Source: a bacterium
Lineage (GTDB): Bacteria; SZUA-79; Acidulodesulfobacterales; Acidulodesulfobacteraceae
NCBI GenBank assembly: GCA_021800805.1
Contig: JAJYYR010000004.1
Location: forward strand, 58,674-122,673
Direction of reading: 5' to 3'
DNA length: 64,000 nt
Part shown: in pieces, positions 44,216 to 52,587 of the stretch
Numbering within the stretch: position 1 is the first letter of the stretch
Layout of the letters: each line of letters opens with the position of its first letter
Position numbers and translations under genes: made by a program
The notes under the pieces: model-generated
Told to the model about the DNA's origin: nothing
Seen by the model: the letters and a program-made list of their open reading frames with translations, nothing else
Database searches by the model: none

Positions 44216-45514
44216 ATGACCGAAAAAGAAAATGCGCTAAAAAATATAGAAACCGACGGAATGAAATATGTTTCGGCTAAAGAAAATATCGGCGCCGTAA
44301 AACTCAAAGAAAATATTATAAGCGGCAAAGCCGTTATTTTGCATAATAAAAACAGGGATAAATTTGTCGGCATAGGAAAAGATTTAACCACAAAAATAAA
44401 CGCAAGCATAGGGACTTCTACAAACCATATAGATTTGAACGAAGAAATTAGAAAGGCGGTTATTGCGGAAAAATCAGGAGCCGATACCTTAATGGAACTA
44501 AGCGTAGGAGGGGATTTAGACCTTATAAGGAGGGAAATTTTAAACAATACCTCCCTGCCGGTCGGAACAGTTCCTCTTTATCAGGCGTTCAGGGAAGCGA
44601 TAGACGCATATAAAAATCCGGTAAAAATGCCGGAAGAGATGGTTTTAGACGTTATCGAAAAACAGTGCGCCGACGGGGTTTCTTTTATGGCGATTCACTC
44701 CGGATTAAACATGACGTCTTTAGAGAGATTAAAAAAACAGTCTTACAGATATGCCGGACTCGTTTCTAAAGGCGGGGCATATATGATAGCGTGGATGATA
44801 GAAAACAATAAAGAAAATCCATTATACGAAAGATTTGAAGACGTGCTTAAAATTTTAAAGAAATACGATACGGTATTGAGTCTCGGAAACGGTTTGAGAG
44901 CCGGTTCCACGGCGGATTCTTTCGACAGGGCTTATATGCAGGAGCTTATTATAAACTGCGAGCTTTGCGATATTGCGAGAGATTACGGCGTTCAGGCTAT
45001 AGTCGAAGGTCCGGGACATATTCCTATAGACGAAATAGAAGCCAACGTCAAAATTCAGAAGAAAATGTCGAACGATGCTCCGTTTTACGTGCTGGGACCT
45101 CTCGTTACCGACGTTGCGGCCGGCTACGATCATATATCGTCTGCAATAGGAGGAGCTTTGTCGTCTTCTTTCGGAGCGGATTTTCTGTGCTACGTGACCC
45201 CGGCGGAACATCTGGGGCTTCCTTCCGAAGAGGACGTAGAAACGGGAGTTAAATCGGCAAAGATTGCCGCCCATATAGGAGATATGGTAAAATTAAAGAA
45301 AACTGAAAATGATTTGAATATATCGAAAGCAAGAAGGGATATAGACTGGGAAAGCCAGTTTAAATATTCGATAGACCCCGATTATTCCAGAGCGGTATTC
45401 AAATCTAAAAATAGCGATGAAACGGCGGGATGTAGTATGTGCGGGGAATTTTGCGCTCCGTTAAGGGTGAAAAAATATTTCAAATATGAAATCAAACAAG
45501 GAAAAAAGTCTTAA
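44216..45514 (+). CDS. ThiC/BzaF-family radical SAM enzyme, likely 5-hydroxybenzimidazole synthase
   Basis: 432 residues, the short form of the family. The C-terminal cluster motif is C406-S-M-C409-G-E-F-C413. N-terminal GIGKDLTTKINASIGTS and the SVGGD stretch match the active-site region, but DTLMELSVGGD differs from the more usual DTVMDLSTGGD. The family acts on aminoimidazole ribotide: ThiC makes the thiamine pyrimidine, BzaF makes 5-hydroxybenzimidazole, a cobalamin lower ligand. It lies 33 bases after cbiA behind cobU-cobT-cobS with no thi gene nearby, which favours BzaF; no TPP riboswitch fits in the 33-base gap. RBS AAGGAG. Confidence 0.85.
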   Translation: MTEKENALKNIETDGMKYVSAKENIGAVKLKENIISGKAVILHNKNRDKFVGIGKDLTTKINASIGTSTNHIDLNEEIRKAVIAEKSGADTLMELSVGGDLDLIRREILNNTSLPVGTVPLYQAFREAIDAYKNPVKMPEEMVLDVIEKQCADGVSFMAIHSGLNMTSLERLKKQSYRYAGLVSKGGAYMIAWMIENNKENPLYERFEDVLKILKKYDTVLSLGNGLRAGSTADSFDRAYMQELIINCELCDIARDYGVQAIVEGPGHIPIDEIEANVKIQKKMSNDAPFYVLGPLVTDVAAGYDHISSAIGGALSSSFGADFLCYVTPAEHLGLPSEEDVETGVKSAKIAAHIGDMVKLKKTENDLNISKARRDIDWESQFKYSIDPDYSRAVFKSKNSDETAGCSMCGEFCAPLRVKKYFKYEIKQGKKS

Positions 45515-45827
45515 TATTAAGTTTGTCGTAAGCGGCGCTTTCATTTTTTTATTTGCTTTAATAATATTTTTCAGTCTTAAGGGAATGGTTAAAGTATACA
45601 GGTTAAGGTCTGAACAGCAAAGCATTAATAAAGACATTGCCGGAATTAAAAAAAGCAATAAAAAAATAAACGCTCAGATTTATGAATTGACTTATAACAA
45701 ACAATATATCGCAAATCTGGCAAGAGAAAAACTTAATATGATAAAGCCCGGCGAGATAGTGTTTAAATTTATCGGAAAAAACAAAAAAGACAAGAGCAAA
45801 AATATTAATAAAGCGGACGGCAAATAG
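45486..45827 (+). CDS. ftsB: FtsB/DivIC-family septum-formation protein
   Basis: 113 residues: N-terminal membrane segment (~12-36), a coiled coil (LRSEQQSINKDIAGIKKSNK), then the family ending YNKQYIANLAREKLNMIKPGE. Part of the FtsQLB division complex. The ATG lies inside the preceding gene (29-base overlap). The C-terminal tail is basic. Confidence 0.82.
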   Translation: MKSNKEKSLNIKFVVSGAFIFLFALIIFFSLKGMVKVYRLRSEQQSINKDIAGIKKSNKKINAQIYELTYNKQYIANLAREKLNMIKPGEIVFKFIGKNKKDKSKNINKADGK

Positions 45828-45850
45828 TCTAAAATTTTCTAAAAAATATT

Positions 45851-47401
45851 CTAAGAAATTTCAAAATATTCGGGATAAAAGCCGTCCTGCATTTTAATAT
45901 TTATCGTTTTATTTATTTTTACTTCAAGCGCTTTCACCGTTCTTTCGTTTTCGTAAAGCTTATTCATAACGCTTGGATGAACCGTAGCCGTAATTTTCTT
46001 AGCCCTCGTCTTTTTAGCATGCAGCAAAACTGCCCTTAACACCTCAAAGCAGATGGTTTGAGTCGATTTTATCATACCCGAGCCTTCGCACATAGGACAT
46101 TGCTCTAAGAACAATGCCGCAAGGCTGTTCCCCGTTCTTTTTCTCGTCATTTCGACAAGTCCAAGTTCGGTTATTCTGTTAATAGTAGTTTTGACCCTGT
46201 CGTTTTTAAGGGATTCTTCCAGCGTCCTGTATACTTTTTCTTTGTGATCTTCTTTATTCATATCTATAAAGTCTATTACTATTATTCCGCCTATATTTCT
46301 AAGCCTTAATTGAAATGCTATTTCTTTTGCGGCCTCGAGATTTGTTTTAAGTATGGTGTCCTCAAAATTTCTTTTTCCGACGAACTTGCCGGTATTAACG
46401 TCTATTGCGGTTAACGCTTCGGCATGGTCTATTACTATATATCCTCCGGATTTAAGCCAGACTTTTTTGTTCAAGGACTTAGAAATTTCTTTTTCGAGGC
46501 TGAAGCGGTCGAATAAGGAAACTCCGCCTTTATTCTTGTATTGCTCGACGATGTTAATATATTCGGGAGACTGGATAGAAAGGAATTCGATAATCTTTTT
46601 GTATTCATCTTTTTCATCAATTATAATTTTATCGATTTTTTTATCGAGGAAATCCCTTAAAACCCTTAAAGACAAGCCGATATCCCTGAAGATAAGCGCG
46701 GGGGCTTTTGCTTTTAGCTGTTCGTTATATATATTGTTCCATAAGGTCGTAAGAAATTTTATGTCCCTTTCTATGTCTATTTCGGAGGCATTCTCCGCCG
46801 CCGTTCTTATTATAAATCCGGTGCCCTCGCTTCTATATTTCAGGACTATATTTTTAAGCCTTTTCTTTTCGGCGTCGCTTTTTATCTTTCTTGAGATTCC
46901 TATAGACGAAGAGGTCGGCATATATACGAGAAATCTGCCGGGAAGGGATATATGGCTTGTAACGCGGGCGCCTTTAGTCTTTACCGGTTCCTTAGCGATC
47001 TGCACGAGAATTTCTTGATTTTTTTTTACGAGCTTATCTATGTTAGGCAGGCCTTTTCTGCTTCTTTTAGGTTTTTTACGCTTTGAAGAGCGATTGTTGT
47101 TTTCGCCGTTTTCGGGTTCTTCCGTTCCCGACTCGAAAAAATCGTAATCCGAACCTTCTATCTCAAAAAAATCCCCCGCATATAAAAATGCCGATTTTTC
47201 CCATCCTATGTCTATAAAAGACGCCTGAATACCCGGAAGAACCTGCATTACCTTTCCTTTATAAATGTTTCCGTGTTTAGGAGTGTTTTCGTCGCGCTCG
47301 ATAAAAATTTCGGCTAACTTGCCGTCTTCTATTAATGCAATGCGCGTTTCAAAATCGTCTTTGTTTACGATAAGTTCTTTGGTCAATTGTGTTTCCCGCA
47401 T
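45851..47401 (-). CDS. rng: Ribonuclease G/E family endoribonuclease
   Basis: 516 residues, of RNase G length, without the long RNase E scaffold. N-terminal S1 domain (GNIYKGKVMQVLPGIQASFIDIG), the 5'-sensor region, the DNase-I-like catalytic domain (ALTAIDVNTGKFVG; IGGIIVIDFIDM) and the zinc-link CPMCEGSG. An S1-domain insert of ~35 residues (ESGTEEPENGENNNRSSKRKK) is acidic then basic. Processes rRNA and turns over mRNA. Confidence 0.93.
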   Translation of the reverse strand: MRETQLTKELIVNKDDFETRIALIEDGKLAEIFIERDENTPKHGNIYKGKVMQVLPGIQASFIDIGWEKSAFLYAGDFFEIEGSDYDFFESGTEEPENGENNNRSSKRKKPKRSRKGLPNIDKLVKKNQEILVQIAKEPVKTKGARVTSHISLPGRFLVYMPTSSSIGISRKIKSDAEKKRLKNIVLKYRSEGTGFIIRTAAENASEIDIERDIKFLTTLWNNIYNEQLKAKAPALIFRDIGLSLRVLRDFLDKKIDKIIIDEKDEYKKIIEFLSIQSPEYINIVEQYKNKGGVSLFDRFSLEKEISKSLNKKVWLKSGGYIVIDHAEALTAIDVNTGKFVGKRNFEDTILKTNLEAAKEIAFQLRLRNIGGIIVIDFIDMNKEDHKEKVYRTLEESLKNDRVKTTINRITELGLVEMTRKRTGNSLAALFLEQCPMCEGSGMIKSTQTICFEVLRAVLLHAKKTRAKKITATVHPSVMNKLYENERTVKALEVKINKTINIKMQDGFYPEYFEIS

Positions 47402-47573
47402 TAAATATATTATTGTTTTTTGTCGATATTATTTTACCATACTAAACGATATAAAATAAATAATTTAAGTTTTTAAATTATTTATTTTGGATTTATTTTA
47501 ATTATATATGATATAATAAAAGTCAAAATTTAAAATTTTATTATAATATTCGTAAAAGAGGATATAAAATTAT

Positions 47574-47759
47574 ATGGATGAGAATGTGGTTTTGTGTGCC
47601 GTATGCAGTTGGAGGGGCGTCTGCAAAAAAAAGTACAGCATTTCGGGAATCGAGATTTTCAACTGTCCGGATTTTTCGAGAGACGTTTCGATTACTATAT
47701 CGGGCATCGAAGAATTGATGCACTTTATTAATAATTTTAAAAGCGACAGGGTAAATTAA
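47574..47759 (+). CDS. Small cysteine-rich protein upstream of a SPOR protein
   Basis: 61 residues with cysteines in CAVCSWRGVCKK and NCPDFSRD, a zinc-ribbon-like spacing. No function recognised, but similar small CDSs appear beside SPOR-type genes in this kind of genome to my recollection. It has TATAAT at 47512-47517 and RBS AAGAGGAT, and is followed after one base by the SPOR gene, so they are cotranscribed. Confidence 0.65.
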   Translation: MDENVVLCAVCSWRGVCKKKYSISGIEIFNCPDFSRDVSITISGIEELMHFINNFKSDRVN

Positions 47760-47760
47760 T

Positions 47761-48396
47761 TTGAAAAAAGATAAGATTACCGCCGTTATCGTATTTCTTG
47801 TAGTAATATTTATCGTTTTTGTATTTGGACTCTTTATAGGCAAGAAATTGTCCCCTAAAAGTTCAAAAGAAGGAACGATAAAAGAATCTGCATTAAAAAA
47901 TAAAAATACGCTTAATGCTGAACAAAATTCACAAAAGAGCAGTCCCGTTTCCGCAGATAATATAAAATTTGCGCCTATTTCAAAATTAGCCGCTTTAAAA
48001 AAGGGGAAAGTCAAAGCAAAGAAAACGGAACCGGTTCAAAAATCCGAAAATAAAAATGCGGTGAAGCCTGTCGTAAAAACTAAAATAGTTTACGTTAAAA
48101 AACCCGTATACGTTTATAAATATATAACAAAAAAACCTTTTAATTCAAAAATTTATTATACTATTCAGGTTGCCGCTCTTTCAAATTATGCTCAGGCTAA
48201 AACTCTTTCGGATAAACTTAATTCTATGGGATTTTTTGCATATATAGTTCCTATCAGCGTTTCCGGTAAGAAGGGAAAAGCGCTTTACCAGCAGGTCAGG
48301 GTCGGAAAATTTTCCACTGTTAACGGAGCCAAATCAATAGAAAATATTATATCTAAAAAATTTAAAGTAAAGCCCTATATTATAAAAGTCGATTAA
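47761..48396 (+). CDS. SPOR-domain membrane protein
   Basis: 211 residues: one membrane segment (~8-29), a Lys-rich periplasmic linker (~35-130) with KKPVYVYKYITKKP, and a C-terminal SPOR domain from ~137 (YYTIQVAALSNYAQAKTLSDKL). SPOR domains bind denuded glycan strands at the division septum. TTG start. Probably a cell-division accessory protein of the FtsN/DedD type. Confidence 0.85.
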   Translation: MKKDKITAVIVFLVVIFIVFVFGLFIGKKLSPKSSKEGTIKESALKNKNTLNAEQNSQKSSPVSADNIKFAPISKLAALKKGKVKAKKTEPVQKSENKNAVKPVVKTKIVYVKKPVYVYKYITKKPFNSKIYYTIQVAALSNYAQAKTLSDKLNSMGFFAYIVPISVSGKKGKALYQQVRVGKFSTVNGAKSIENIISKKFKVKPYIIKVD

Positions 48397-48435
48397 ATAA
48401 GCCGCTTACGAACTACCGCTTCCCCCAAATAAGAC

Positions 48436-48501
48436 AAAAAAGGGGACAGATTTATTTATTTTCTTACAGCCGACTGCATCTGAATATCTGCCCCCTTTTT
48501 T
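48436..48501. repeat. REP-like element (subfamily A, inverted and shortened)
   Basis: Left arm AAAAAAGGGGACAGATTTAT then CTTACAGCCGACTGCATCTG, which is the reverse complement of the subfamily A core, and right arm TCTGCCCCCTTTTTT. Ends the SPOR gene transcript region. Confidence 0.88.
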
Positions 48502-48572
48502 GACATAAGAAAAACGTCTATTATGCGATATAATTAACTATAATATATTATACGGCGGTATTTTAAATTATC

Positions 48573-48601
48573 TTGACATAATAAAAAAAATAATATATAT
48601 T
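48573..48601 (+). promoter_or_regulatory. Peroxiredoxin promoter
   Basis: TTGACA at 48573-48578, 17-base spacer, TATATT at 48596-48601, followed immediately by a Fur/PerR-like palindrome. Confidence 0.75.
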
Positions 48602-48616
48602 TAATGATAATCATTA
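48602..48616. promoter_or_regulatory. Fur/PerR-type operator
   Basis: TAATGATAATCATTA is a perfect 7-1-7 palindrome and matches 15 of 19 positions of the Fur box GATAATGATAATCATTATC. It covers the expected transcription start of the peroxiredoxin gene, so it should repress. PerR is the likelier regulator for a peroxide-scavenging target, Fur is possible. Confidence 0.7.
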
Positions 48617-48646
48617 CTATATTTAAAATTAAAAGGAGGTATTTTT

Positions 48647-49270
48647 ATGTGCGAAGAAAGTTATGAAGAATTTGAAATTGCGGCTATCGGCAAACCGGTT
48701 CCGTCTTTCGGGGAAATAAACACTTACGACCCAAAAACTAAAGGATTTGGAAAGTTTAGTCTTGAAGAAGCTAAAAAAAGTAAAAAATGGACTATTCTGG
48801 TATTTTATCCCGCAGACTATACTTTCGTGTGTCCGACCGAACTGGCGGATTATGCGGAAAAGCAGAACGAACTTGAAAAAATGGGGGCGCAGATTGTTTC
48901 TATCAGTACCGATACTCAATTTGTTCATATGGCGTGGCATAGCGACGAAAAACTCTTAGAAAATGTAAAATTTATTATGGGTGCAGACCCGACGGGAAAG
49001 GTTTCAAGGCTGTTCGACGTTTACGACGAAGAAAGCGGTCTTGCTTTAAGAGGTACTTTTATTATTAACCCCGAAGGCATTCTAGTAGCTTCGGAAGTAA
49101 ATTTCTTTAACGTCGGCAGAAACGCGGACGAGACGGTTAGAAAGGTAGAAGCGAATATATATGTTGCTACCCATACCGACGAGGTCTGTCCTGCAAAATG
49201 GCTTAAGGGCGGGAAAACAATTAAACCCGGACCGGGCGTCGTAGGCAAGGTTTACGAAGCGTTGAAATAA
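48647..49270 (+). CDS. Typical 2-Cys peroxiredoxin (AhpC/Prx)
   Basis: Reduces hydrogen peroxide, organic peroxides and peroxynitrite. 207 residues: peroxidatic C62 in FYPADYTFVCPTE, resolving C181 in DEVCPAKW, and the conserved ISTDTQFVHMAWH. Strong RBS AAAAGGAGG. N-terminus (MCEESYEEFE) has an extra Cys. No AhpF is adjacent, so the reductant is probably thioredoxin-like. Confidence 0.94.
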   Translation: MCEESYEEFEIAAIGKPVPSFGEINTYDPKTKGFGKFSLEEAKKSKKWTILVFYPADYTFVCPTELADYAEKQNELEKMGAQIVSISTDTQFVHMAWHSDEKLLENVKFIMGADPTGKVSRLFDVYDEESGLALRGTFIINPEGILVASEVNFFNVGRNADETVRKVEANIYVATHTDEVCPAKWLKGGKTIKPGPGVVGKVYEALK

Positions 49271-49288
49271 AAAAGAAAATAAAAGAAT

Positions 49289-49380
49289 AAAAAAGGGGAC
49301 AGATTTATTTATTTTCATATTACTATGTAAATATTACTAACATATAGACTGAAAATAAAAAAAATCTGCCCCCTTTTTTT
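49289..49380. repeat. REP-like inverted repeat (subfamily B)
   Basis: AAAAAAGGGGACAGAT ... AAATCTGCCCCCTTTTTTT with the subfamily B centre shared with 21539-21628. Its T-run makes it a likely terminator for the peroxiredoxin gene. Confidence 0.9.
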
Positions 49381-49397
49381 AACCCAATATGGTGTCA

Positions 49398-49415
49398 TTC
49401 CCGCGTAGGCGGGAA
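49398..49415. repeat. Short palindrome TTCCCGC-GTAG-GCGGGAA
   Basis: Perfect 7-bp stem, part of GTCATTCCCGCGTAGGCGGG, a motif seen as dispersed repeats in many proteobacteria. A single copy is seen here. It lies between the peroxiredoxin gene and purC (opposite strands). Confidence 0.7.
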
Positions 49416-49491
49416 ACGAAGTACAGCGAAGCTCATCCAGTCTTATTAAGATGTTAAAATCTATTTATTGGTTTCTATTGCAAAATTAAGG

Positions 49492-50220
49492 TTATATATT
49501 TGACGTAATGTCGTAAACCCGTTTATAGGCTTCTTCGACGCCGCCGAGGTCGCGCCTAAACCTGTCTTTATCGACTTTTTCGAGCGTTATTTTATCCCAC
49601 AGCCTCATAGTATCGGGAGTAATTTCATCGGCTAAAAGAACTTTTCCGTTTAAAATGCCGAATTCAAGTTTATAATCCACAAGTAAAAGACCGTTTTTAT
49701 CAAAAAATTCCTTTAAAATTTCGTTTATATTTAATGCTATTTTTTTAGCCTCTTCTACGTCTTTTATCTCTCCGAGGTCAAACGCTTTTACGTAAGTTTC
49801 GTTAATCATCGGGTCGCCGAGTTCGTCGCTTTTAAAATACATCTCTACGACGGGGGCAAGCAGTTTAACGCCTTCTTCGACGCCCATCTTTTTAGCGAGA
49901 CTTCCGGCGGTATAGTTTCTGACGACGAACTCTACCGGAAACATTTTAAGATGATGAACGAGCATTTCTCTTTCCGATAATTTTTCGATAAAATGGCTTT
50001 CGATTCCTTTACTTTTTAATAATTTAAACAAAGAAGACGAGATGGCATTGTTAAATTCCCCTTTTTTAAGGATAGTTCCTTTTTTTTGTCCGTTGAAAGC
50101 GGTAGCATCGTCTTTAAAATAGGTTACGAGTCTGCTTTCGTCGTTTCCATCCAGATAAAGAATTTTAGCCTTGCCTTCGTAAATTTTTTTAAAGCCTTTT
50201 TCTTCCGAATTGTTTTTCAT
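49492..50220 (-). CDS. purC: SAICAR synthetase
   Basis: Phosphoribosylaminoimidazole-succinocarboxamide synthase of purine synthesis. About 242 residues from the ATG at 50220, which has AGGAGG five bases upstream; a GTG at 50226 would add MF and lies against the ribosome site, so is rejected. Family stretches: YEGKAKILY, DDATAFNGQKKG, EFVVRNYTAGSLAKK and LADEITPDTMRLWD. Confidence 0.95.
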   Translation of the reverse strand: MKNNSEEKGFKKIYEGKAKILYLDGNDESRLVTYFKDDATAFNGQKKGTILKKGEFNNAISSSLFKLLKSKGIESHFIEKLSEREMLVHHLKMFPVEFVVRNYTAGSLAKKMGVEEGVKLLAPVVEMYFKSDELGDPMINETYVKAFDLGEIKDVEEAKKIALNINEILKEFFDKNGLLLVDYKLEFGILNGKVLLADEITPDTMRLWDKITLEKVDKDRFRRDLGGVEEAYKRVYDITSNI

Positions 50221-50291
50221 AAACACCTCCTATGTTTATAAAATAAATTAAATAAATCTATATAATTTTAAAACTAAAATGATTTTAAATC

Positions 50292-50320
50292 AATGTAAAA
50301 TAATGTAAAATAATGTAAAT
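50292..50320. repeat. Tandem 10-bp repeat AATGTAAAAT (about three units)
   Basis: Three copies of AATGTAAAAT/AATGTAAATA directly upstream of the tonB-like gene, in the divergent gap with purC. Possibly a regulatory or slippage tract. Confidence 0.6.
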
Positions 50321-50340
50321 AGGATAAATTTATTTATAAT

Positions 50341-51195
50341 ATGAAAAATAATAAAATACTTATATATGCGGTCATAATTTCTATCGTAATACATTCTGCG
50401 CTGATTTTGCTATTACTGAAATACGATAATGAACATAAGAAATCTAAGAGAACCCACAAATATACGAAACCTATTCTTGTAGAGCCTTACAAATTTATTA
50501 AAAATCTCGAGAAATTAAAGATTAAAAATCCGAAATATGCGAGCATCAAGCCGCATTACGCCCGAAAAAATACAAGGCTGAATGCGCCGTCTTCTTTCAG
50601 TAATCCCTCGTCGGCTCCGATTCCATATACTCCGCCCGCTCCCTTTCAACGAAAGTTTGCAAACAACTATAGGCACAGGACGCCTGCTCCGAGATACCGC
50701 AGGGTTATACGCAATTCGCATATCGTGTCGAATAATACGAATGTCCGTCCCAGACATAACCGCAGACTGAGCAATCTTTTCCCTATGGGAAAGTTTTTTA
50801 ACCAAGCCGCGCCAAGCCAAACGGGAACCGGAATTAAGAACCCGTCCCACGGCATAAAATCCGCAACGGTGAATCTTAATACTACTACGATAAAATATGC
50901 GTCGTATTTACTCAATGTTAAAGATAAAATAGAAAACGTCTGGGAGTATCCTTATAAGGCAAGAAGGGAAGGGATGTCGGGCATTCTTGTAATCGAGTTT
51001 TCGATTAATAAAAACGGTTCTATTTATAAGGTGCATATTTTACGGTCTTCGGGAAAAGTCATTTTAGATAAGGCGGCGGTTAAGGCAATATACAATGCGG
51101 CGCGCTATAATCCTTTTCCGCATTACTGGACTATAAGCAGGCTTAATATAATAGGAACTTTTATTTACAGGCTTTCCGGTTTCTATGTTTATTGA
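50341..51195 (+). CDS. TonB-like energy transducer
   Basis: 284 residues: N-terminal membrane anchor (~7-27), a long basic/Pro-rich spacer (HYARKNTR, PSSAPIPYTPPAP, Arg-rich region) and a C-terminal TonB domain (VWEYPYKARREGMSGILVIEFSINKNGSIYKV; LDKAAVKAI). Couples the inner-membrane proton gradient to outer-membrane receptors; ExbB/ExbD are not in the window. The spacer is more Arg-rich than the usual Pro-Glu/Pro-Lys TonB spacer. Confidence 0.85.
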   Translation: MKNNKILIYAVIISIVIHSALILLLLKYDNEHKKSKRTHKYTKPILVEPYKFIKNLEKLKIKNPKYASIKPHYARKNTRLNAPSSFSNPSSAPIPYTPPAPFQRKFANNYRHRTPAPRYRRVIRNSHIVSNNTNVRPRHNRRLSNLFPMGKFFNQAAPSQTGTGIKNPSHGIKSATVNLNTTTIKYASYLLNVKDKIENVWEYPYKARREGMSGILVIEFSINKNGSIYKVHILRSSGKVILDKAAVKAIYNAARYNPFPHYWTISRLNIIGTFIYRLSGFYVY

Positions 51196-51263
51196 TAAAT
51201 TCGTGCAATATTATAAATATAATAGTATAATAATATAATTTTTCTAAAAGGAGATTTTATTAG

Positions 51264-52580
51264 ATGAATATATCTATCGTCGGCACCGGCTACGTAGGTC
51301 TCGTTACGGGAGTATGCCTTGCGGATTCCGGTAATACCGTTTACTGCGTCGATAATGACGAAAGCAAGATAAAATCGTTAAAAGCGGGAGTAATTCCGAT
51401 TTATGAACCCGGACTAAAGGAACTTACGGACAAAAACGTAAAATTAAATAGACTACATTTTACCAAGGATTTACGGGATGTCTTGAAAAAGACCGACGTC
51501 GTATTTATAGCCGTCGGCACCCCGCCCCAGAATAACGGAGAAGCCGATTTATCGAACGTCTTTAAGGTTGCCGAAAACATTGCGGATTCTATAGACTGTT
51601 TTAAAACGGTCGTAGTTAAAAGCACCGTCCCCGTAGGGACTTGCAGAAAAGTCGAAAATATAATCGCCAAAAAAACAAAAAACTTTTGCGTAGTATCTAA
51701 TCCCGAATTTTTAAAAGAAGGCGCCGCCATAGACGATTTTCAAAGACCCGATAGAATAGTGGTAGGAATTAATCAAAAAAAAGATAATAAGAAAGAGGCT
51801 CAGGCGGCAAAAGAAATTATGGATGAAATTTATGAACCGTTCGTCCGAACCGGAGCGCCCATTTACTTCATGGATACTAATTCTTCGGAATTAACAAAAT
51901 ATGCCGCCAATGCCATGCTTGCTTTAAGAATAACATTTATGAACGAAATTGCAAACTTATGCTCCATTACGGGGGCGGACGTCGATAACGTCAGAATCGG
52001 CATAGGTTCGGACAGAAGAATAGGCAAGTCTTTTTTGTTCCCGGGCATAGGCTACGGCGGAAGCTGCTTTCCTAAAGACGTTAAAGCGCTTTATCAAACC
52101 GCTAAAGGGCACGGCTACGAGTTTAAACTTTTAAAATCCGCCGACGAAGTGAACGCATCTCAAAAAGAATTGCTCGTAGATTTCATATTAAAGCATTTTA
52201 AAGGCAATATAGCAGGCAGGACTTTTGCCCTCTGGGGTTTATCGTTTAAACCCAAAACGGACGACATAAGGGAAGCTCCCTCCCTCGTTATTATATCCAA
52301 GCTTCTTTCCTACGGAGCAAAAATTAAAGCATACGACCCTATTGCTATGGATAATGCCAAGAAGGTTTTTTCGGAGGTAGAATATTCCGAGGATATGTAC
52401 GGCGCGCTTAAAGGTTCGGACGGGCTTATAATCGCTACGGAATGGAACGACTTCAGGGTTCCGGATTTCGATAAAATTAAAGATGCTTTAAACGAGCCGG
52501 TTATATTTGACGGAAGGAATATTTACGACAAGAAAAGAATGATAGAGGGCGGGTTTGATTATTATTCGGTAGGGAGGTAA
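51264..52580 (+). CDS. ugd: UDP-glucose 6-dehydrogenase
   Basis: Oxidises UDP-glucose to UDP-glucuronate for surface polysaccharides or lipid A sugars. 438 residues: NAD-binding GTGYVGLVTG at the start, catalytic C268 in GYGGSCFPKDVKAL, and the C-terminal UDP-binding domain (WGLSFKPKTDDIREAP). RBS AAAGGAG. Seven bases separate it from manC, forming a small sugar-nucleotide operon. Confidence 0.95.
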   Translation: MNISIVGTGYVGLVTGVCLADSGNTVYCVDNDESKIKSLKAGVIPIYEPGLKELTDKNVKLNRLHFTKDLRDVLKKTDVVFIAVGTPPQNNGEADLSNVFKVAENIADSIDCFKTVVVKSTVPVGTCRKVENIIAKKTKNFCVVSNPEFLKEGAAIDDFQRPDRIVVGINQKKDNKKEAQAAKEIMDEIYEPFVRTGAPIYFMDTNSSELTKYAANAMLALRITFMNEIANLCSITGADVDNVRIGIGSDRRIGKSFLFPGIGYGGSCFPKDVKALYQTAKGHGYEFKLLKSADEVNASQKELLVDFILKHFKGNIAGRTFALWGLSFKPKTDDIREAPSLVIISKLLSYGAKIKAYDPIAMDNAKKVFSEVEYSEDMYGALKGSDGLIIATEWNDFRVPDFDKIKDALNEPVIFDGRNIYDKKRMIEGGFDYYSVGR

Positions 52581-52587
52581 ATTTATT

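Noticed and set aside
46353..47018. 221-residue plus-strand reading frame inside rng
   Set aside because: Antisense shadow of a conserved RNase G; Ser/Leu/Ile-rich with no motif.
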